Assembly: GCF_008065115.1 (NCBI RefSeq)
Contig: NZ_CP042913.1
Span: 4,847,257 to 4,911,256, forward strand
Direction of reading: 5' to 3'
Length of the DNA: 64,000 nt
Source: Bythopirellula goksoeyrii
GTDB taxonomy: Bacteria; Planctomycetota; Planctomycetia; Pirellulales; Lacipirellulaceae
Below, in pieces: positions 52,409 to 61,854 of the stretch. The notes beneath the pieces are model-generated. The model did not search any database. It worked only from the letters and a program-made list of their open reading frames with translations, and was not told the origin of the DNA. Position 1 is the stretch's first letter. Each line of letters begins with the position of its first letter. The translations under genes and the position numbers were made by a program.

Positions 52409-52887
52409 CTTTTCCTACTTGTTGAACTGTTTGTTGCCAGCCAGTCACCCACGCAATCCGAAAATCGCTAAGCCGCAAACGGCTAACACGCGGAGACCTG
52501 TTCTTGTGGCTGTTCCTACATTTACTTGTGTGTTTCCAAAATTAAACTACGACCCCTCTAATGTACTGATCCGGAGGCCGCTGGCAACCACAAATTTCCC
52601 GGGAAATGCAGTAAAAAGGAGGCCCGGAGCCCCGCTAAGTCAACTTTCTAGCTGGTCTAAGTGTGCGGAAAGGCACTGGCAACCTGGGGAGAGCCTGCCT
52701 GCTAGTGGAGAGTGTTCAACCAAACCCACCTGCAATCTAGCTCCTTTAGCTGCAAAGAAACTGCTAGCAATTCTGCCTGGTAAACCCTGCGGGTACTTCT
52801 AGCAAAGCTAGTCGTCCGCTTTATGAGTAGACGAATGAAACTAAGCAGATAGGCAGTAGGTCAGTTTCCATTCAACGAGTATCGGTC
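52409..52887. other. Divergent promoter region of rpsO and the porin gene
   Basis: The 479 bases carry no gene I can support. On the rpsO side a hairpin AGCCG-CAAA-CGGCT (52471-52484) is in the rpsO leader. The rest is non-coding; promoters for both directions must lie here but were not assigned. Confidence 0.5.
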
Positions 52888-54486
52888 ATGTCTCAACTTT
52901 CCACCTTTCTTGCTAGCGCGGTGGTACTTCTTTCGACTGAGCTTGCGTCTGCACAACCCTATCAGGGCACTTCGCAATATTCAGTAGCCCCAGCAGCACT
53001 CTCGCTCGGACACGATTTTGATGCCAACGGCGACCTGACCTTCAAGTATCCAAATTCTGATCAGGAATTCCAACTCACAGCAGGGTGTACAGAGGAGTCA
53101 TGTGATTGTGGCGACACGGTAGGCTGCGGCGATGGAGTAAGCGGCAAGGGTGGCAAGAAACCCAATCCCTGTGCCGGTTCACATAAAGCTCTGTTCTACG
53201 ACAACGACTTCAACTACCTCAAGGACCCTTGCTACAAAGGGCATTGCTTGGGTGACTGCCTGAAACTCATGCCCGTGAGCCAGGACAATCGTTGGGGCAC
53301 ACTCGACATCGGTGGACAGCTGCGACTCCGCTACCACCATGAAGTCGGCATGGGACAGCAAGCGGGGGAAACTCGCTTTGAACCGACCACCAACGATTTC
53401 CTGCTCTCGCGCGTGAGGCTTTATAGTAACTGGCAAGTCAACGACCACCTCCGCTTCTATGTCGAAGGGATCGACGCCCAAGTTGCTGCCGCCAATTCAG
53501 CGTATATCCCTAGACCGATCGACCGCAACTTTGGCGATTTCCTCAATCTTTTCGTCGACCTCAAATTGCTCGAAAGCACGACGCTCCGCGTGGGTCGCCA
53601 GGAACTGTTGTACGGCAACCAGAGATTGATATCACCGCTCGATTGGGCAAACACTCGGCGCACCTTCGAAGGTGCCAAGGCAATGATTAAAGCGGGGGAC
53701 TGGGAGACCGACATATTCTACACTCACTATGTACCCGTAGTCCCCAACGAACTGGATGAGGCCGATTACAATCAGCCGTTTTATGGTTGCTACATGTCCT
53801 ATAGCGGGTTTGATAACTTCGTCGTCCAGCCCTTCTACATCGGCTACGACAACCAGAATCCCGCCGGTCCTGTCGCCGGTTCGGGCGATTTTTCGTTGCA
53901 TACCGTCGGTATGCGGGTCAATGGAGGGATCGACGATTGGCTCTTCGAGATGATTGGGGGGCCGCAGTTTGGACGCCAAAGCGCACTGGGTGTCGATCAA
54001 GATGCAGCATTCGGCACTTGCGGCATTGGGCGCAGCCTTGGTTCACAACTCCCCTGGTCACCAACCTTGTGGGGTTACTACGACTACGCCTCAGGCAACG
54101 CCCCCGGCGGTAGTTTCAACCAATTCAACCAACTGTTCCCCTTGGCACACAAATACCTCGGCTTTATCGACGCTGTGCAGAGGTCGAACATTCAGTCTCC
54201 CAATATCCTGCTTACCATGAAGCCAGCGGAAAAGCTCAGCTTGCTTTTTTGGTACTACCATTTCATGGCCAACCAGGCCGGCGACGTGGTCCCCTCAATC
54301 GGAGGCACCCCACCACAAAGTTTGACCAGTACCGACTTCGGTGACGAACTGGATGTGTTGGCCACCTACCAGTGGGGCCCTCGCTCAAATATCCTCTTCG
54401 GTTGGTCCCACTTCTGGCGCGGCGACAAAATCCTCGCCCCCACTGACGCGGACTTTTTCTATTCGCAGTGGGAATTGAATTTCTGA
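52888..54486 (+). CDS. Outer-membrane beta-barrel porin, alginate-export-like
   Basis: The protein has 532 residues. A signal peptide ends at about 22. A cysteine-rich segment, GCTEESCDCGDTVGCGDG..., is at about 70-130 and contains ten cysteines, with NPCAGSHKALFYDNDFNYLKDPC in it. From about 138 the sequence has alternating beta strands (GQLRLRYHHEVGM, RVRLYSNWQVNDHLRFYVE, TTLRVGRQELLYGNQRLISP) and ends with the aromatic outer-membrane signature WELNF. It resembles the alginate export family (AlgE). The substrate cannot be read; the context gives no sugar locus. Confidence 0.85.
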   Translation: MSQLSTFLASAVVLLSTELASAQPYQGTSQYSVAPAALSLGHDFDANGDLTFKYPNSDQEFQLTAGCTEESCDCGDTVGCGDGVSGKGGKKPNPCAGSHKALFYDNDFNYLKDPCYKGHCLGDCLKLMPVSQDNRWGTLDIGGQLRLRYHHEVGMGQQAGETRFEPTTNDFLLSRVRLYSNWQVNDHLRFYVEGIDAQVAAANSAYIPRPIDRNFGDFLNLFVDLKLLESTTLRVGRQELLYGNQRLISPLDWANTRRTFEGAKAMIKAGDWETDIFYTHYVPVVPNELDEADYNQPFYGCYMSYSGFDNFVVQPFYIGYDNQNPAGPVAGSGDFSLHTVGMRVNGGIDDWLFEMIGGPQFGRQSALGVDQDAAFGTCGIGRSLGSQLPWSPTLWGYYDYASGNAPGGSFNQFNQLFPLAHKYLGFIDAVQRSNIQSPNILLTMKPAEKLSLLFWYYHFMANQAGDVVPSIGGTPPQSLTSTDFGDELDVLATYQWGPRSNILFGWSHFWRGDKILAPTDADFFYSQWELNF

Positions 54487-54517
54487 GTACTGGGATCTAT
54501 CTGCCAGTTATTTGCCA

Positions 54518-54931
54518 TCACCCCTTATCACTATTTGGAAAAACTCCCTCTGCCATTAGTGACTGCCGCACGGCGACGGCGAATTCCTCATTGATTTTCA
54601 ATACCTCGATGGTTGCTCTTCCCGAGAGTGTCTTTCCGATCAGATAGGGTCTTTTCCAGAGGAAATGACGATTCTATTTCTGCTTAAGGGGATTGAAAAG
54701 CGGCACAATCTGGCCCGTATCTGGATCGACGCCCGAAAGGTTAGGGCCTTTGTATGAATTGCAGTAGAAGCAGGCGAGACAAAGGTTCTCCAGTGAAGAC
54801 TCTCCACCATGCTTCTCAGCGATAATATGGTCAACCTCAAATCCAAATTCCGAAAACTGTACTGGTAGCTGACAATATTCGCAAACAAACTGTGCCCGCT
54901 CCCAAACTTATTGTCTGGTCCGTGCGATCAT
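54518..54931 (-). pseudogene. HNH endonuclease gene broken by two stop codons
   Basis: In one frame from the ATG at 54931 to the TGA at 54518-54520, 138 codons read through as an HNH nuclease except for two stops: TAA at codon 8 (54908-54910) and TAG at codon 86 (54674-54676). Between them the sequence ERAQFVCEYCQLPVQF...EVDHIIAEKHGGESSLENLCLACFYCNSYKG is a full HNH core with both CxxC zinc pairs and D-H-I. After the second stop the frame continues NRHFLWKRPYLIGKTLSGRATIEVL, as in intact members, where a tryptophan sits at the TAG position. The ATG overlaps the upstream gene by ATGA. It is a young decay, a sequencing error or, less likely, recoding. Confidence 0.85.
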
Positions 54932-55212
54932 TCCGGATTTCGCGAGGCGTTCTGCAAAGCGAGACGGGCCTTGGATTTCAGCAGTTCGAAGATTCTGCCT
55001 GCGCGACGATAGTTCTCTAATTCAATGGCTTGTTCCTCGGTGAGAGAATTGCAACTGGCAAGTTTCGACAACTCTCTGGCAGCTTCTTTATCCTCTTCGG
55101 TCAATCCAACACTCAAGACATGCTCCGCCAGTTCAGGAGAGAGATTCCCTTCGTCGAGACTCAACGCCCGTGCGAGGATTGCCGATTCGGATCGATCCGT
55201 GGATGTTGCCAT
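54928..55212 (-). CDS. Small helical protein upstream of the HNH gene
   Basis: The product has 94 residues, all predicted helical, with LARALSLDEGNLSPELAEHVLSVGL and then EDKEAARELSKLASCNSLTEEQAIELENYRRAGRIFELLKSKARLAL. Similar short proteins are usually encoded directly before HNH nucleases of this type, with a four-base overlap, as here. It may be an antitoxin-like or accessory partner of the nuclease. It seems intact although the nuclease gene is broken. Confidence 0.8.
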   Translation of the reverse strand: MATSTDRSESAILARALSLDEGNLSPELAEHVLSVGLTEEDKEAARELSKLASCNSLTEEQAIELENYRRAGRIFELLKSKARLALQNASRNPE

Positions 55213-55300
55213 AGTTTCGTTGTACAGTAATTGCTTGCTTGAAGTCCATTCCGGCTTTCGGCCACGCAGACAAGAGCTAGCTTGAATCCTGGGATTCGCA

Positions 55301-56371
55301 CTACCTCTCCTTCCCCACGCTCAGCACCAACGACCGTGTCATTCCGACAAATGTCGTTAGCCAAGCGGCCAGCGCGAAGTAAATGAATCCTTGAGGAATG
55401 AATAGCAGGAACGGCAAATCGAGTGTGGTTGCTAGCCGATAGGTGCAAGCGGTGTACATGCCCAACGGGAAGACCCCACCCCAGTATTGGGGGTCGTAGG
55501 TGAGTCGAAACCGCATGTAGACGTGTCGCCAGATCCCGAGGATTATTAGCATCGGTATCCACGCCGTGGCCGTTGCCCAGAAGAAGAGCGTGAAACCTAT
55601 GAGAAACGGCAACAACTGAGTGAGGATCGCCGAACCGTCGGCTGCAGAAACCAGGACAATACCAGCCAGCGTCGAGATCGCCATCGCCCCCATGTTGATC
55701 CAATACGGCGGCGCGAGATCTGCTGGACTCATCGAGAAGAAGTTGTACCGATAGAAAATCAGCGAGATGATCCAGATGTAATGCATCCCACCACTGAGCC
55801 ACATCGCCAGCGAAAAGAATAAGACCTGCTCTCGATATTCGCCAAACCCATCGGCCAATAGACCTCCCAGAAGAGCCACCGATTGGGTAGCAACCACAGA
55901 GACGAGCCAACCGCCGTGGATTCCCTCAGGGAGTGTTGGCTTCTTTTCCTTCACAGCGAAGGCAGTGAAAATCGTGTAGTTCAACAGGAACCACAACACG
56001 ATCCCCAGACACCACAGCGCCACAGCGACGAAGCGCAATTGGCCGATGAGCAGGAACTGGTTTCCCAACACGCATGTGGCGGCGACCGTAGTGAAGAATC
56101 CCACTCCTCGCCTGTGGTCGACCAGGTCATTGAAAAACTTTCCTGGGAACATTGCCAGCCGCATAAAAGTGAGAGCCACCAATATCACATAGGCCCCGAT
56201 GTTGATCCAAAACAGCGTCTGCGCGATCCAGGGCATCTCGAGAAGTTGGCACGCAATGGAAACAATCCCGGTAGCCATTACCAGCGCAAAATAGACCGGA
56301 TTGAGCGTTGCCAGGTCTTCTTGAAAGGGAGACAAGCGCCCCTGCTGATTGTCCACGATCGCCTCGTTCAC
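55301..56371 (-). CDS. TDT/SLAC1 family anion transporter
   Basis: The product has 356 residues and ten hydrophobic helices. It begins at a GTG at 56371, because the first ATG is inside helix 1 ([18 protein letters not shown]). This opening with FALVMATGI, and [19 protein letters not shown] in the middle, match the tellurite-resistance/dicarboxylate transporter (TehA, Mae1, SLAC1) family. SLAC1 relatives are channels for nitrate, chloride and other anions. It follows the Rieske/4Fe-4S/molybdoenzyme genes by 18 bases and closes the operon, so it could import or export the enzyme's substrate or product. This role is inferred. Confidence 0.88.
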   Translation of the reverse strand: MNEAIVDNQQGRLSPFQEDLATLNPVYFALVMATGIVSIACQLLEMPWIAQTLFWINIGAYVILVALTFMRLAMFPGKFFNDLVDHRRGVGFFTTVAATCVLGNQFLLIGQLRFVAVALWCLGIVLWFLLNYTIFTAFAVKEKKPTLPEGIHGGWLVSVVATQSVALLGGLLADGFGEYREQVLFFSLAMWLSGGMHYIWIISLIFYRYNFFSMSPADLAPPYWINMGAMAISTLAGIVLVSAADGSAILTQLLPFLIGFTLFFWATATAWIPMLIILGIWRHVYMRFRLTYDPQYWGGVFPLGMYTACTYRLATTLDLPFLLFIPQGFIYFALAAWLTTFVGMTRSLVLSVGKER

Positions 56372-56389
56372 GGGTTACTCGATTCCCAT

Positions 56390-56614
56390 TCATTCATCTA
56401 ACGACACCAAATAGTACAGCAGACCGACATTAAGCAACAAGCAAGCAAGGCTGGCAATCGCGGCAGGCCACACAAAAGTTTCGTTGCCTCCCAAAAAAGC
56501 ATTCATCGTCGCCGTTAGCAGCCAAAGCTGCATCACAACGAGGAGCAACACGATGCAGAGAATGCCGTAGACAATTGCCAACCGTTGGCGTCGGGTATGC
56601 GAAGGATCGCTCAT
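56390..56614 (-). CDS. Small two-helix membrane protein (DUF6755-like)
   Basis: The product has 74 residues, with helices at about 13-36 and 47-70. It resembles short proteins I associate with molybdoenzyme clusters in planctomycetes (DUF6755), but this is from memory and not certain. The start overlaps the Rieske gene's stop (ATGA). It may help hold the electron-transfer complex in the membrane. Confidence 0.7.
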   Translation of the reverse strand: MSDPSHTRRQRLAIVYGILCIVLLLVVMQLWLLTATMNAFLGGNETFVWPAAIASLACLLLNVGLLYYLVSLDE

Positions 56615-57150
56615 GATGCACTTACCTCAATGTTGGTAGCGTAAATATTCCCTTTCGCGATTCGCAATTCGATCCGCGGCAAAGGCCTCCGGGGCGGTCC
56701 AGCCGTCGGTCGCCCCGTGGCGACATCAAAGAAGCCCCGATGGCAGGGGCAGTGTAAACGGTCGTTCTCCAGATCAGGCTGCACGGGACACATCAAATGC
56801 GTGCATTGACTGGAATAGGCCACGAAGTCGTCCTCAGACTTACGTATCAGCAGACAGGGATCGCGGTCAGTCGGGTAGTGAAAACTCATCGCTTCGCCGA
56901 CCGCGATGTCGTCTACCTTCGCAATCCGTTGCTCGCCCGGTTTGTAGCCTCGAAAGAATGTATGCAAAGCAATCCAAAATTGCCCGCAGACGAACGCCAA
57001 GCTGGTAAGCACCATAAACTTGGTAAAGTCCCGGCGGGCACCGTATTCATCTGCCTCGACTTCAATCGGAAAATCGCGTCTCCATTTCGGCTGTTCGCAC
57101 TCCGGACGACCATCGGGAAAACTGACTTTAGGGGCTTTATCGTGTTCCAT
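56611..57150 (-). CDS. Membrane-anchored Rieske [2Fe-2S] protein
   Basis: The 179-residue product has a basic N-terminus with ARRDFTKFMVLTSLAFVCGQFWIALHTFF at 38-66, a twin-arginine anchor helix like that of QcrA. The Rieske site is complete: SSQCTHLMCPVQ (C116, H118, C121) and LHCPCHRGFFD (C134, C136, H137), so ligands and the stabilising disulfide are both present, as in high-potential Rieske proteins of bc/b6f type. No cytochrome b of bc1 type is near. The domain would face the periplasm. It is encoded between the iron-sulfur gene and the small membrane-protein gene in the same operon. Confidence 0.95.
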   Translation of the reverse strand: MEHDKAPKVSFPDGRPECEQPKWRRDFPIEVEADEYGARRDFTKFMVLTSLAFVCGQFWIALHTFFRGYKPGEQRIAKVDDIAVGEAMSFHYPTDRDPCLLIRKSEDDFVAYSSQCTHLMCPVQPDLENDRLHCPCHRGFFDVATGRPTAGPPRRPLPRIELRIAKGNIYATNIEVSAS

Positions 57151-57167
57151 GGGTTAAGACTCTCTGA

Positions 57168-57815
57168 CTACGAGATTATCGGCAGTTCATACAGTGTGGC
57201 GGCCATCATGTCGTCGGCTTGCGGATCGTCGCCGCTGTCGAACATACCGTCGGTAACGTCAAGGTGGTTTACGGTCGCCTCGCGGGGAACCATCATGCGA
57301 ACCTTCGTATGAATCGTCTGTTCGCCAAATTTAAATTCGTTGATCGGCCGCGAACGGGGACGCAAGTCTGCAATCTGTTCGCGGGTACCAAAGAACAGGG
57401 CCTGACTGGGGCAAACCGTCGCACACATGGGCCGCTTCCCCTCCGAGGTACGGTCGTAGCACATGTCGCACTTCATCATCAGTTCCATATGGGTATCCAT
57501 CTTCGGAACTCCGAACGGACACGCCAGCACACAATTGTTGCAGGCGATACATCTTGGCTTTCGGGCCGTTTGCACAACGCCATCTTCGGTACGTTTGATC
57601 GCGTCGGCTGGGCAAACTTCGGCGCAGGTCGGCGAATCACAATGCATGCAAACCACCGGCAACGTCTGCGGCGATTCGCGCCGGTTCACGTACTCCAGAT
57701 GAATCATCGAGTGCCCTTTATGCGTATCACATTCCGAGCAGGCCTGCACACACGACTCGCAGCCGATGCAGCGATTTGGGTCGATGAAAAAGTATTTGGT
57801 ATCGGGAACAGGCAT
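57168..57815 (-). CDS. 4[4Fe-4S] ferredoxin-like electron-transfer subunit
   Basis: The 215-residue product has 16 cysteines in four clusters: C16-x2-C19-x2-C22-x3-C26, C56-x2-C59-x4-C64-x3-C68, C89-x2-C92-x2-C95-x3-C99 and C116-x2-C119-x11-C131-x3-C135. This is the DmsB/NrfC/PsrB pattern. There is no signal peptide, so it works on the same side as the molybdoenzyme, which also lacks one. It is six bases downstream of the catalytic-subunit gene and should carry electrons between that subunit and the membrane. Confidence 0.96.
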   Translation of the reverse strand: MPVPDTKYFFIDPNRCIGCESCVQACSECDTHKGHSMIHLEYVNRRESPQTLPVVCMHCDSPTCAEVCPADAIKRTEDGVVQTARKPRCIACNNCVLACPFGVPKMDTHMELMMKCDMCYDRTSEGKRPMCATVCPSQALFFGTREQIADLRPRSRPINEFKFGEQTIHTKVRMMVPREATVNHLDVTDGMFDSGDDPQADDMMAATLYELPIIS

Positions 57816-57821
57816 GCTAGG

Positions 57822-60071
57822 TCACGATTGTTGTGGTTCAAGTTGATCTGCATACTCAGGCGCGGCAGTCGCCTTCGCCAACCGTACGGCACACACTTTG
57901 TACTCAGGAATCTTTGAGATCGGATCTTGAGCAGAAATCGTCAGCCGATTCGCGCTCTTCACTCCCGCCCAGTGGTAGGGTACGAAGACCGTGTCAGGTC
58001 GAATCGTCTTCACGATTTGCGCCCTCACCGTGATCTCGCCGCGGCGTGACGCTACGGTAGTCCAGTCTCCCTCCTTGATGCCAAGCCGCTGGGCAAGCTG
58101 CGGATGGATCTCGACTCGTGGCTCAGGATACTGTTCCACTAGCGGTCCGATGCGCCGCGTCTGCGTGCCTGAGAGAAACTGGCTGACGACTCTTCCTGTG
58201 GTCAAGATGACTGGGAATTCGCTATCCACTTCTTCAGTCGGTGGCGTGTACTCGGCAACGTTGAATCGCGCCTTGCCATCCGGGAAGTAAAACGGACCGG
58301 CCACTTTGGCAATCGGATTGTCGCTGCAGAGCTCGAACAAGCGGGGCGTACCGGGGTGATCCTCCGAGGGGCAGGGCCAGCAGATGCCATAGTTCGCTTC
58401 GATCTTTTCCCAGGTAATCCCCGAATAGTCCGCCACGCCCCCCTTGCTTGCTCGTCGTAACTCGTCAAATATCTCGCGAGGATTTTGGAATGTCATTCCA
58501 TGCGTGCGACCTATTGCGGCTGCTATGTCCTGAATGATTCGCCAATCCTGCCGTGCATCTCCTGGGGGATCTACCGCCTTGTTGATCTTGATCACCTTCC
58601 CTTCAATCTGCGTGACCACTCCTTCATCTTCTTCCTGAAGAGAGCCCGGCAGCACGATGTCCGCATGGCGTGCCGTATCGTTGAGAAAGAAATCGATCGC
58701 CACATAAAAATCAAGTTTATCGAGCATCCGCTGAATGAAATTATTGTCTGGCAGCGACACCAGCGGATTGAAGCAGATCGAAATCAGCCCACGAATCTCA
58801 CCGCGCTCAATCTTGCGGAACATCTCATAACAATCCACACCTGGCTCTGGCAGATCGTCGGGGGAGACGTCCCACACCTTGGCCACATGAGCACGATGCT
58901 CGGGGTTGGCCAAATCTCGCGCACCAGGAAGCTGATCGCACTTCTGCCCATGTTCGCGGCCCCCCTGGCCATTGGCCTGACCAGTAATCGTGGCGTAACC
59001 GCAGTTCTCTCGTCCGATGCGCCCCGAGGCGAGTACGATGTTGATCGCCCCCAGCACATTCTGCACACCGTGGCTGTGATGTTCGATGCCTCGCGCGTGG
59101 GTCAGAAAGCTTGTCTTTGCTTGTCCCCACCACTCGGCTGCCTGGCGGATCGACTTCTCGGCGATACCTGTCACCTCAGCGGTACGGGCTGGAGTCCATT
59201 CGCGTACCGATTCTGCGAGTGCCTCGAAACCAATTGTGTGCTTTTCGATGAATTCGTGATCAAGCCAATCGTGCTCGATCATCAAATGCAGGATGCCGTT
59301 GAATAGGGCCACATCCCGCCCCGGTTTCACGGGCAGGAACAAATCGCAGGTGCGAGCAATCGGAGTAATCCGTGGATCGACGACGATGATCTTGGCGCCG
59401 TTCTCACGAGCTTGCCACACATAGTTCGTCGTAATCGGGGCGCACTCTGCGACATTTGCCCCGCTGATCCATACTACGTCAGCACCAAGCATGTCCGACC
59501 AGGGGTTGGCCGCCCGGTCGATGCCAAACGCCTTCTTGTTTCCTGCCCCAGCACTCACCATGCAGAGCCGACCGTTGTAGTCGATAAACGGCGTCTTCAG
59601 ACAAACCCGGGCGAACTTGCCCATCAGATAGGTCTTTTCTGTGGTCAGACTTGCACCGCTTAATACTCCCACTGCACCGTTGCCGTGCTCCGCTTGGATC
59701 TTCTGAATCGCATCGGCCGTGCGACGAATTGCCGCGATGTAGTCGATTGGACGAAATCCGCCGGGGGCATTCGGAGCGCGCTCTTGAGCACTAACCAAAC
59801 GATCTGGATGCGACCCTTGCAGATATCGCTTCACACCTTTTGGGCAAAGCATTCCCTGGTTGAAAGGAAATTCCTCCCAAGGTTCGAAACCGATAACCTC
59901 GTTGTCCTTCACTTTCAGCTGGATGCCACATTGCTGCCCACAAAAGCAGCAATGGGTTTTCACCAACCGATCCGGTTCGACACCCCGATCAAGCCGCGTC
60001 CCACTGGAAAACGCCAAATGGGGGCCGAATTGCTCAATGATGTCAAGTGTGGCGGTCGGTTGTTGGGCCAT
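57822..60071 (-). CDS. NapA/NarB-type molybdopterin oxidoreductase catalytic subunit
   Basis: From the ATG at 60071 the product has 749 residues; an ATG at 60155 is in frame but overlaps the upstream gene. The N-terminal [4Fe-4S] motif is C41-x2-C44-x3-C48-x27-C76. [21 protein letters not shown] contains C170, at the molybdenum-ligand position, where NapA and NarB also have cysteine. The bis-MGD blocks [38 protein letters not shown] and SGTQTRRIG are present. There is no Tat signal, so it is cytoplasmic, unlike NapA. Best guess is nitrate reductase; formate dehydrogenase-like activity cannot be ruled out. Confidence 0.93.
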   Translation of the reverse strand: MAQQPTATLDIIEQFGPHLAFSSGTRLDRGVEPDRLVKTHCCFCGQQCGIQLKVKDNEVIGFEPWEEFPFNQGMLCPKGVKRYLQGSHPDRLVSAQERAPNAPGGFRPIDYIAAIRRTADAIQKIQAEHGNGAVGVLSGASLTTEKTYLMGKFARVCLKTPFIDYNGRLCMVSAGAGNKKAFGIDRAANPWSDMLGADVVWISGANVAECAPITTNYVWQARENGAKIIVVDPRITPIARTCDLFLPVKPGRDVALFNGILHLMIEHDWLDHEFIEKHTIGFEALAESVREWTPARTAEVTGIAEKSIRQAAEWWGQAKTSFLTHARGIEHHSHGVQNVLGAINIVLASGRIGRENCGYATITGQANGQGGREHGQKCDQLPGARDLANPEHRAHVAKVWDVSPDDLPEPGVDCYEMFRKIERGEIRGLISICFNPLVSLPDNNFIQRMLDKLDFYVAIDFFLNDTARHADIVLPGSLQEEDEGVVTQIEGKVIKINKAVDPPGDARQDWRIIQDIAAAIGRTHGMTFQNPREIFDELRRASKGGVADYSGITWEKIEANYGICWPCPSEDHPGTPRLFELCSDNPIAKVAGPFYFPDGKARFNVAEYTPPTEEVDSEFPVILTTGRVVSQFLSGTQTRRIGPLVEQYPEPRVEIHPQLAQRLGIKEGDWTTVASRRGEITVRAQIVKTIRPDTVFVPYHWAGVKSANRLTISAQDPISKIPEYKVCAVRLAKATAAPEYADQLEPQQS

Positions 60072-60085
60072 GTGCTTATTCTCTC

Positions 60086-61153
60086 TTACGATTCGATCCG
60101 ACGCTCCGCATGCCAAAGCTGCCCCTGCGCCAATGCCAGCGAAACTCGACGACATTTGGGGCAGATCCGCTGATAGTGATCGCCGCGTGAATCATTCATT
60201 TCGTACTTGTATCCCAACTGCCGTTCAACCTCAATCAAATCATCAACCTGCATTTGAGAGGCGTACGGTTCTTTACACAGCGCACATGTTGCCTGAGCCC
60301 CTCGCGCTCCCGCGTCCTTGTAAAACAACACCCCCAATTGCGCCGGCCGCTGAAACAAGTGAAACAACTTGCCAAACGGCAACCAAAGCAACGTGAATAT
60401 TACCGTGGCTGCGTGCGTGATCGAGAGGAACTCGTAGGCGTACCCTTCGAGCCACTGGTAACTAACTACCAGCATGAGCCCCGTGATGCTCACGGCGAAG
60501 AGCAAAATCAACGGCAGGAAATCTTCGCCGAATCGCTGCAGTGCCAAGGCATCTCGGCCCCGCATGCGGCGACGCATGGCCAACATCACACCGGGGATAA
60601 CCAAGAATGAAGCCCAGACAAGTCCATGAAAGATCAAGAAACCAAGCGGGGAATCGACCGCGAAAGTAAAAGCAGGGAACCCGAATACATTTGCCTGGTA
60701 AAGATCGAATCGATCACCGACAAATTCGAAATGAACCCACCCGAACACCAGTGGGAAGGTAATCGCCGCTGCGAGCAGACAGCCCCACATCACAAGCCAA
60801 TGTGCCGCCCCCCGAGAAATCCCTCGCCGCCAAATAAAACTGTTAGCGAAGAAAACCGAAACCATCCGCCGTACCCATAGCCAAAAGTTTCGCGGCAGGT
60901 CCTTGGGATTCAAAAACACTTGCCAGCCACGCTTCCAATACATGGCCGTCGGCGGACGCTGTAGCCACATCGCGTAGCGATAAGTGATTCCAAAGACGGC
61001 AAACAGACTGGCGAAGGTGTATCCGACCAGAGCCGCATCAAAATGCGACAACCGCCGAGACCCGAGCATGATCAGACCTACCAGTAAAAGGGTCGCCACC
61101 AACCCGCTCAAGCCGGCTTTAATTGACTCCCGAGGAAAGGCGTGAGGCTTCAT
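60086..61153 (-). CDS. NarI/DsrM-like membrane cytochrome b candidate with zinc-ribbon tail
   Basis: From the ATG at 61153 the product has 355 residues; ATG 61162 and GTG 61201 are also in frame. It has about five or six transmembrane helices. Histidines in [34 protein letters not shown] and [26 protein letters not shown] could bind two b-type haems as in NarI, HdrE or DsrM; THAA...[15 protein letters not shown] is especially NarI-like. The cytoplasmic C-terminus has CALCKE and ICPKCRR, four cysteines that may bind zinc or an Fe-S cluster. It is the first gene of the operon, probably the quinol-interacting subunit. Confidence 0.8.
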   Translation of the reverse strand: MKPHAFPRESIKAGLSGLVATLLLVGLIMLGSRRLSHFDAALVGYTFASLFAVFGITYRYAMWLQRPPTAMYWKRGWQVFLNPKDLPRNFWLWVRRMVSVFFANSFIWRRGISRGAAHWLVMWGCLLAAAITFPLVFGWVHFEFVGDRFDLYQANVFGFPAFTFAVDSPLGFLIFHGLVWASFLVIPGVMLAMRRRMRGRDALALQRFGEDFLPLILLFAVSITGLMLVVSYQWLEGYAYEFLSITHAATVIFTLLWLPFGKLFHLFQRPAQLGVLFYKDAGARGAQATCALCKEPYASQMQVDDLIEVERQLGYKYEMNDSRGDHYQRICPKCRRVSLALAQGQLWHAERRIES

Positions 61154-61307
61154 GCGTTGCATCCGAATGGAGAATGGAAGACTGGGAGGCACTTTTAGCA
61201 CGAATGCATGCCTTTTCCCACTCCCTGGTTGCCACCCAATCTACGACTCGCTATAAAGGATGTAAAGGTCCTTTTGTCTGTTTATTGAAATCCCCTGCAA
61301 AACGCCT
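61154..61307. promoter_or_regulatory. Divergent control region of the molybdoenzyme operon and Rrf2 gene
   Basis: The 154 bases carry promoters in both directions. AAAGG-T-CCTTT (61264-61274) is a small palindrome 33 bases before the Rrf2 start, with a second AAAGGA just upstream, and is the best candidate operator. I could not define -35/-10 boxes. Confidence 0.4.
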
Positions 61308-61814
61308 ATGTTTTCCCAAACTGTCGAATATGCCCTGCGGGCTATTGTCACGATTGCCCAACACGATGGCCAACCGCGCACGGCCCAGCAGATCTCCAAA
61401 CTCGCCCAGGTTCCGGGTCCCTATCTTTCGAAGATGATGCAAGGGCTCGCGCGTTCGGGACTCGTCAATTCTCAGCGAGGCCTGCACGGGGGGTTTGTCC
61501 TCGCCAAAGCGGCCAAGGAACTGACTGTCTGGGAAGTAATGGAGGCGGTCGACCCCATGCAACGAATCCATGTTTGCCCGCTCGGCCTCAAGTCCCACGC
61601 CAAAACGCTCTGCCCGCTGCATCGGCGCCTCGACAACGCGATGGCCCATGTCGAAGAACAATTCAAGAACACCACCATCGCCGAACTGCTCTCCGAACCA
61701 GGCAGCGTCACACCTCTCTGCGAGCAGCAGCAAGTGATGAATATCGACACTTGCCACGCCGTCAAGAAATCACCGGGTGACCGTCACGCCAGCAAGACTG
61801 CGGTCACGAAATAA
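61308..61814 (+). CDS. Rrf2 family transcriptional regulator
   Basis: The product has 168 residues. FSQTVEYALRAIVTIAQ is the Rrf2 opening, SKLAQVPGPYLSKMMQGLARSGLVNSQRG the winged helix. Cysteines at C90 (HVCPLGL), C102 (TLCPLHR) and C138 could bind an Fe-S cluster as in NsrR, IscR or RsrR, but the spacing (C-x11-C) is wider than in NsrR. By position it controls the divergent molybdoenzyme operon and perhaps the two haem-protein genes downstream. Nitric oxide, redox or iron could be the signal. Confidence 0.93.
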   Translation: MFSQTVEYALRAIVTIAQHDGQPRTAQQISKLAQVPGPYLSKMMQGLARSGLVNSQRGLHGGFVLAKAAKELTVWEVMEAVDPMQRIHVCPLGLKSHAKTLCPLHRRLDNAMAHVEEQFKNTTIAELLSEPGSVTPLCEQQQVMNIDTCHAVKKSPGDRHASKTAVTK

Positions 61815-61854
61815 GTACTGCTACCAACTCATCCGTTGTTCAGATTAAACCTTC

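Noticed and set aside
54640-54888. Minus-strand frame of 82 codons starting MFANIVSYQYS
   Set aside because: It is an out-of-frame reading of the HNH pseudogene; the correct frame shows both CxxC pairs.
58485-59306. Plus-strand frame of 273 codons
   Set aside because: It is antisense to the molybdoenzyme gene, which has a full set of family motifs; composition is that of a shadow frame.
60072-60155. Upstream ATG extension of the molybdoenzyme
   Set aside because: It would overlap the upstream gene by about 70 bases and adds no signal peptide; the ATG at 60071 gives a 14-base gap.
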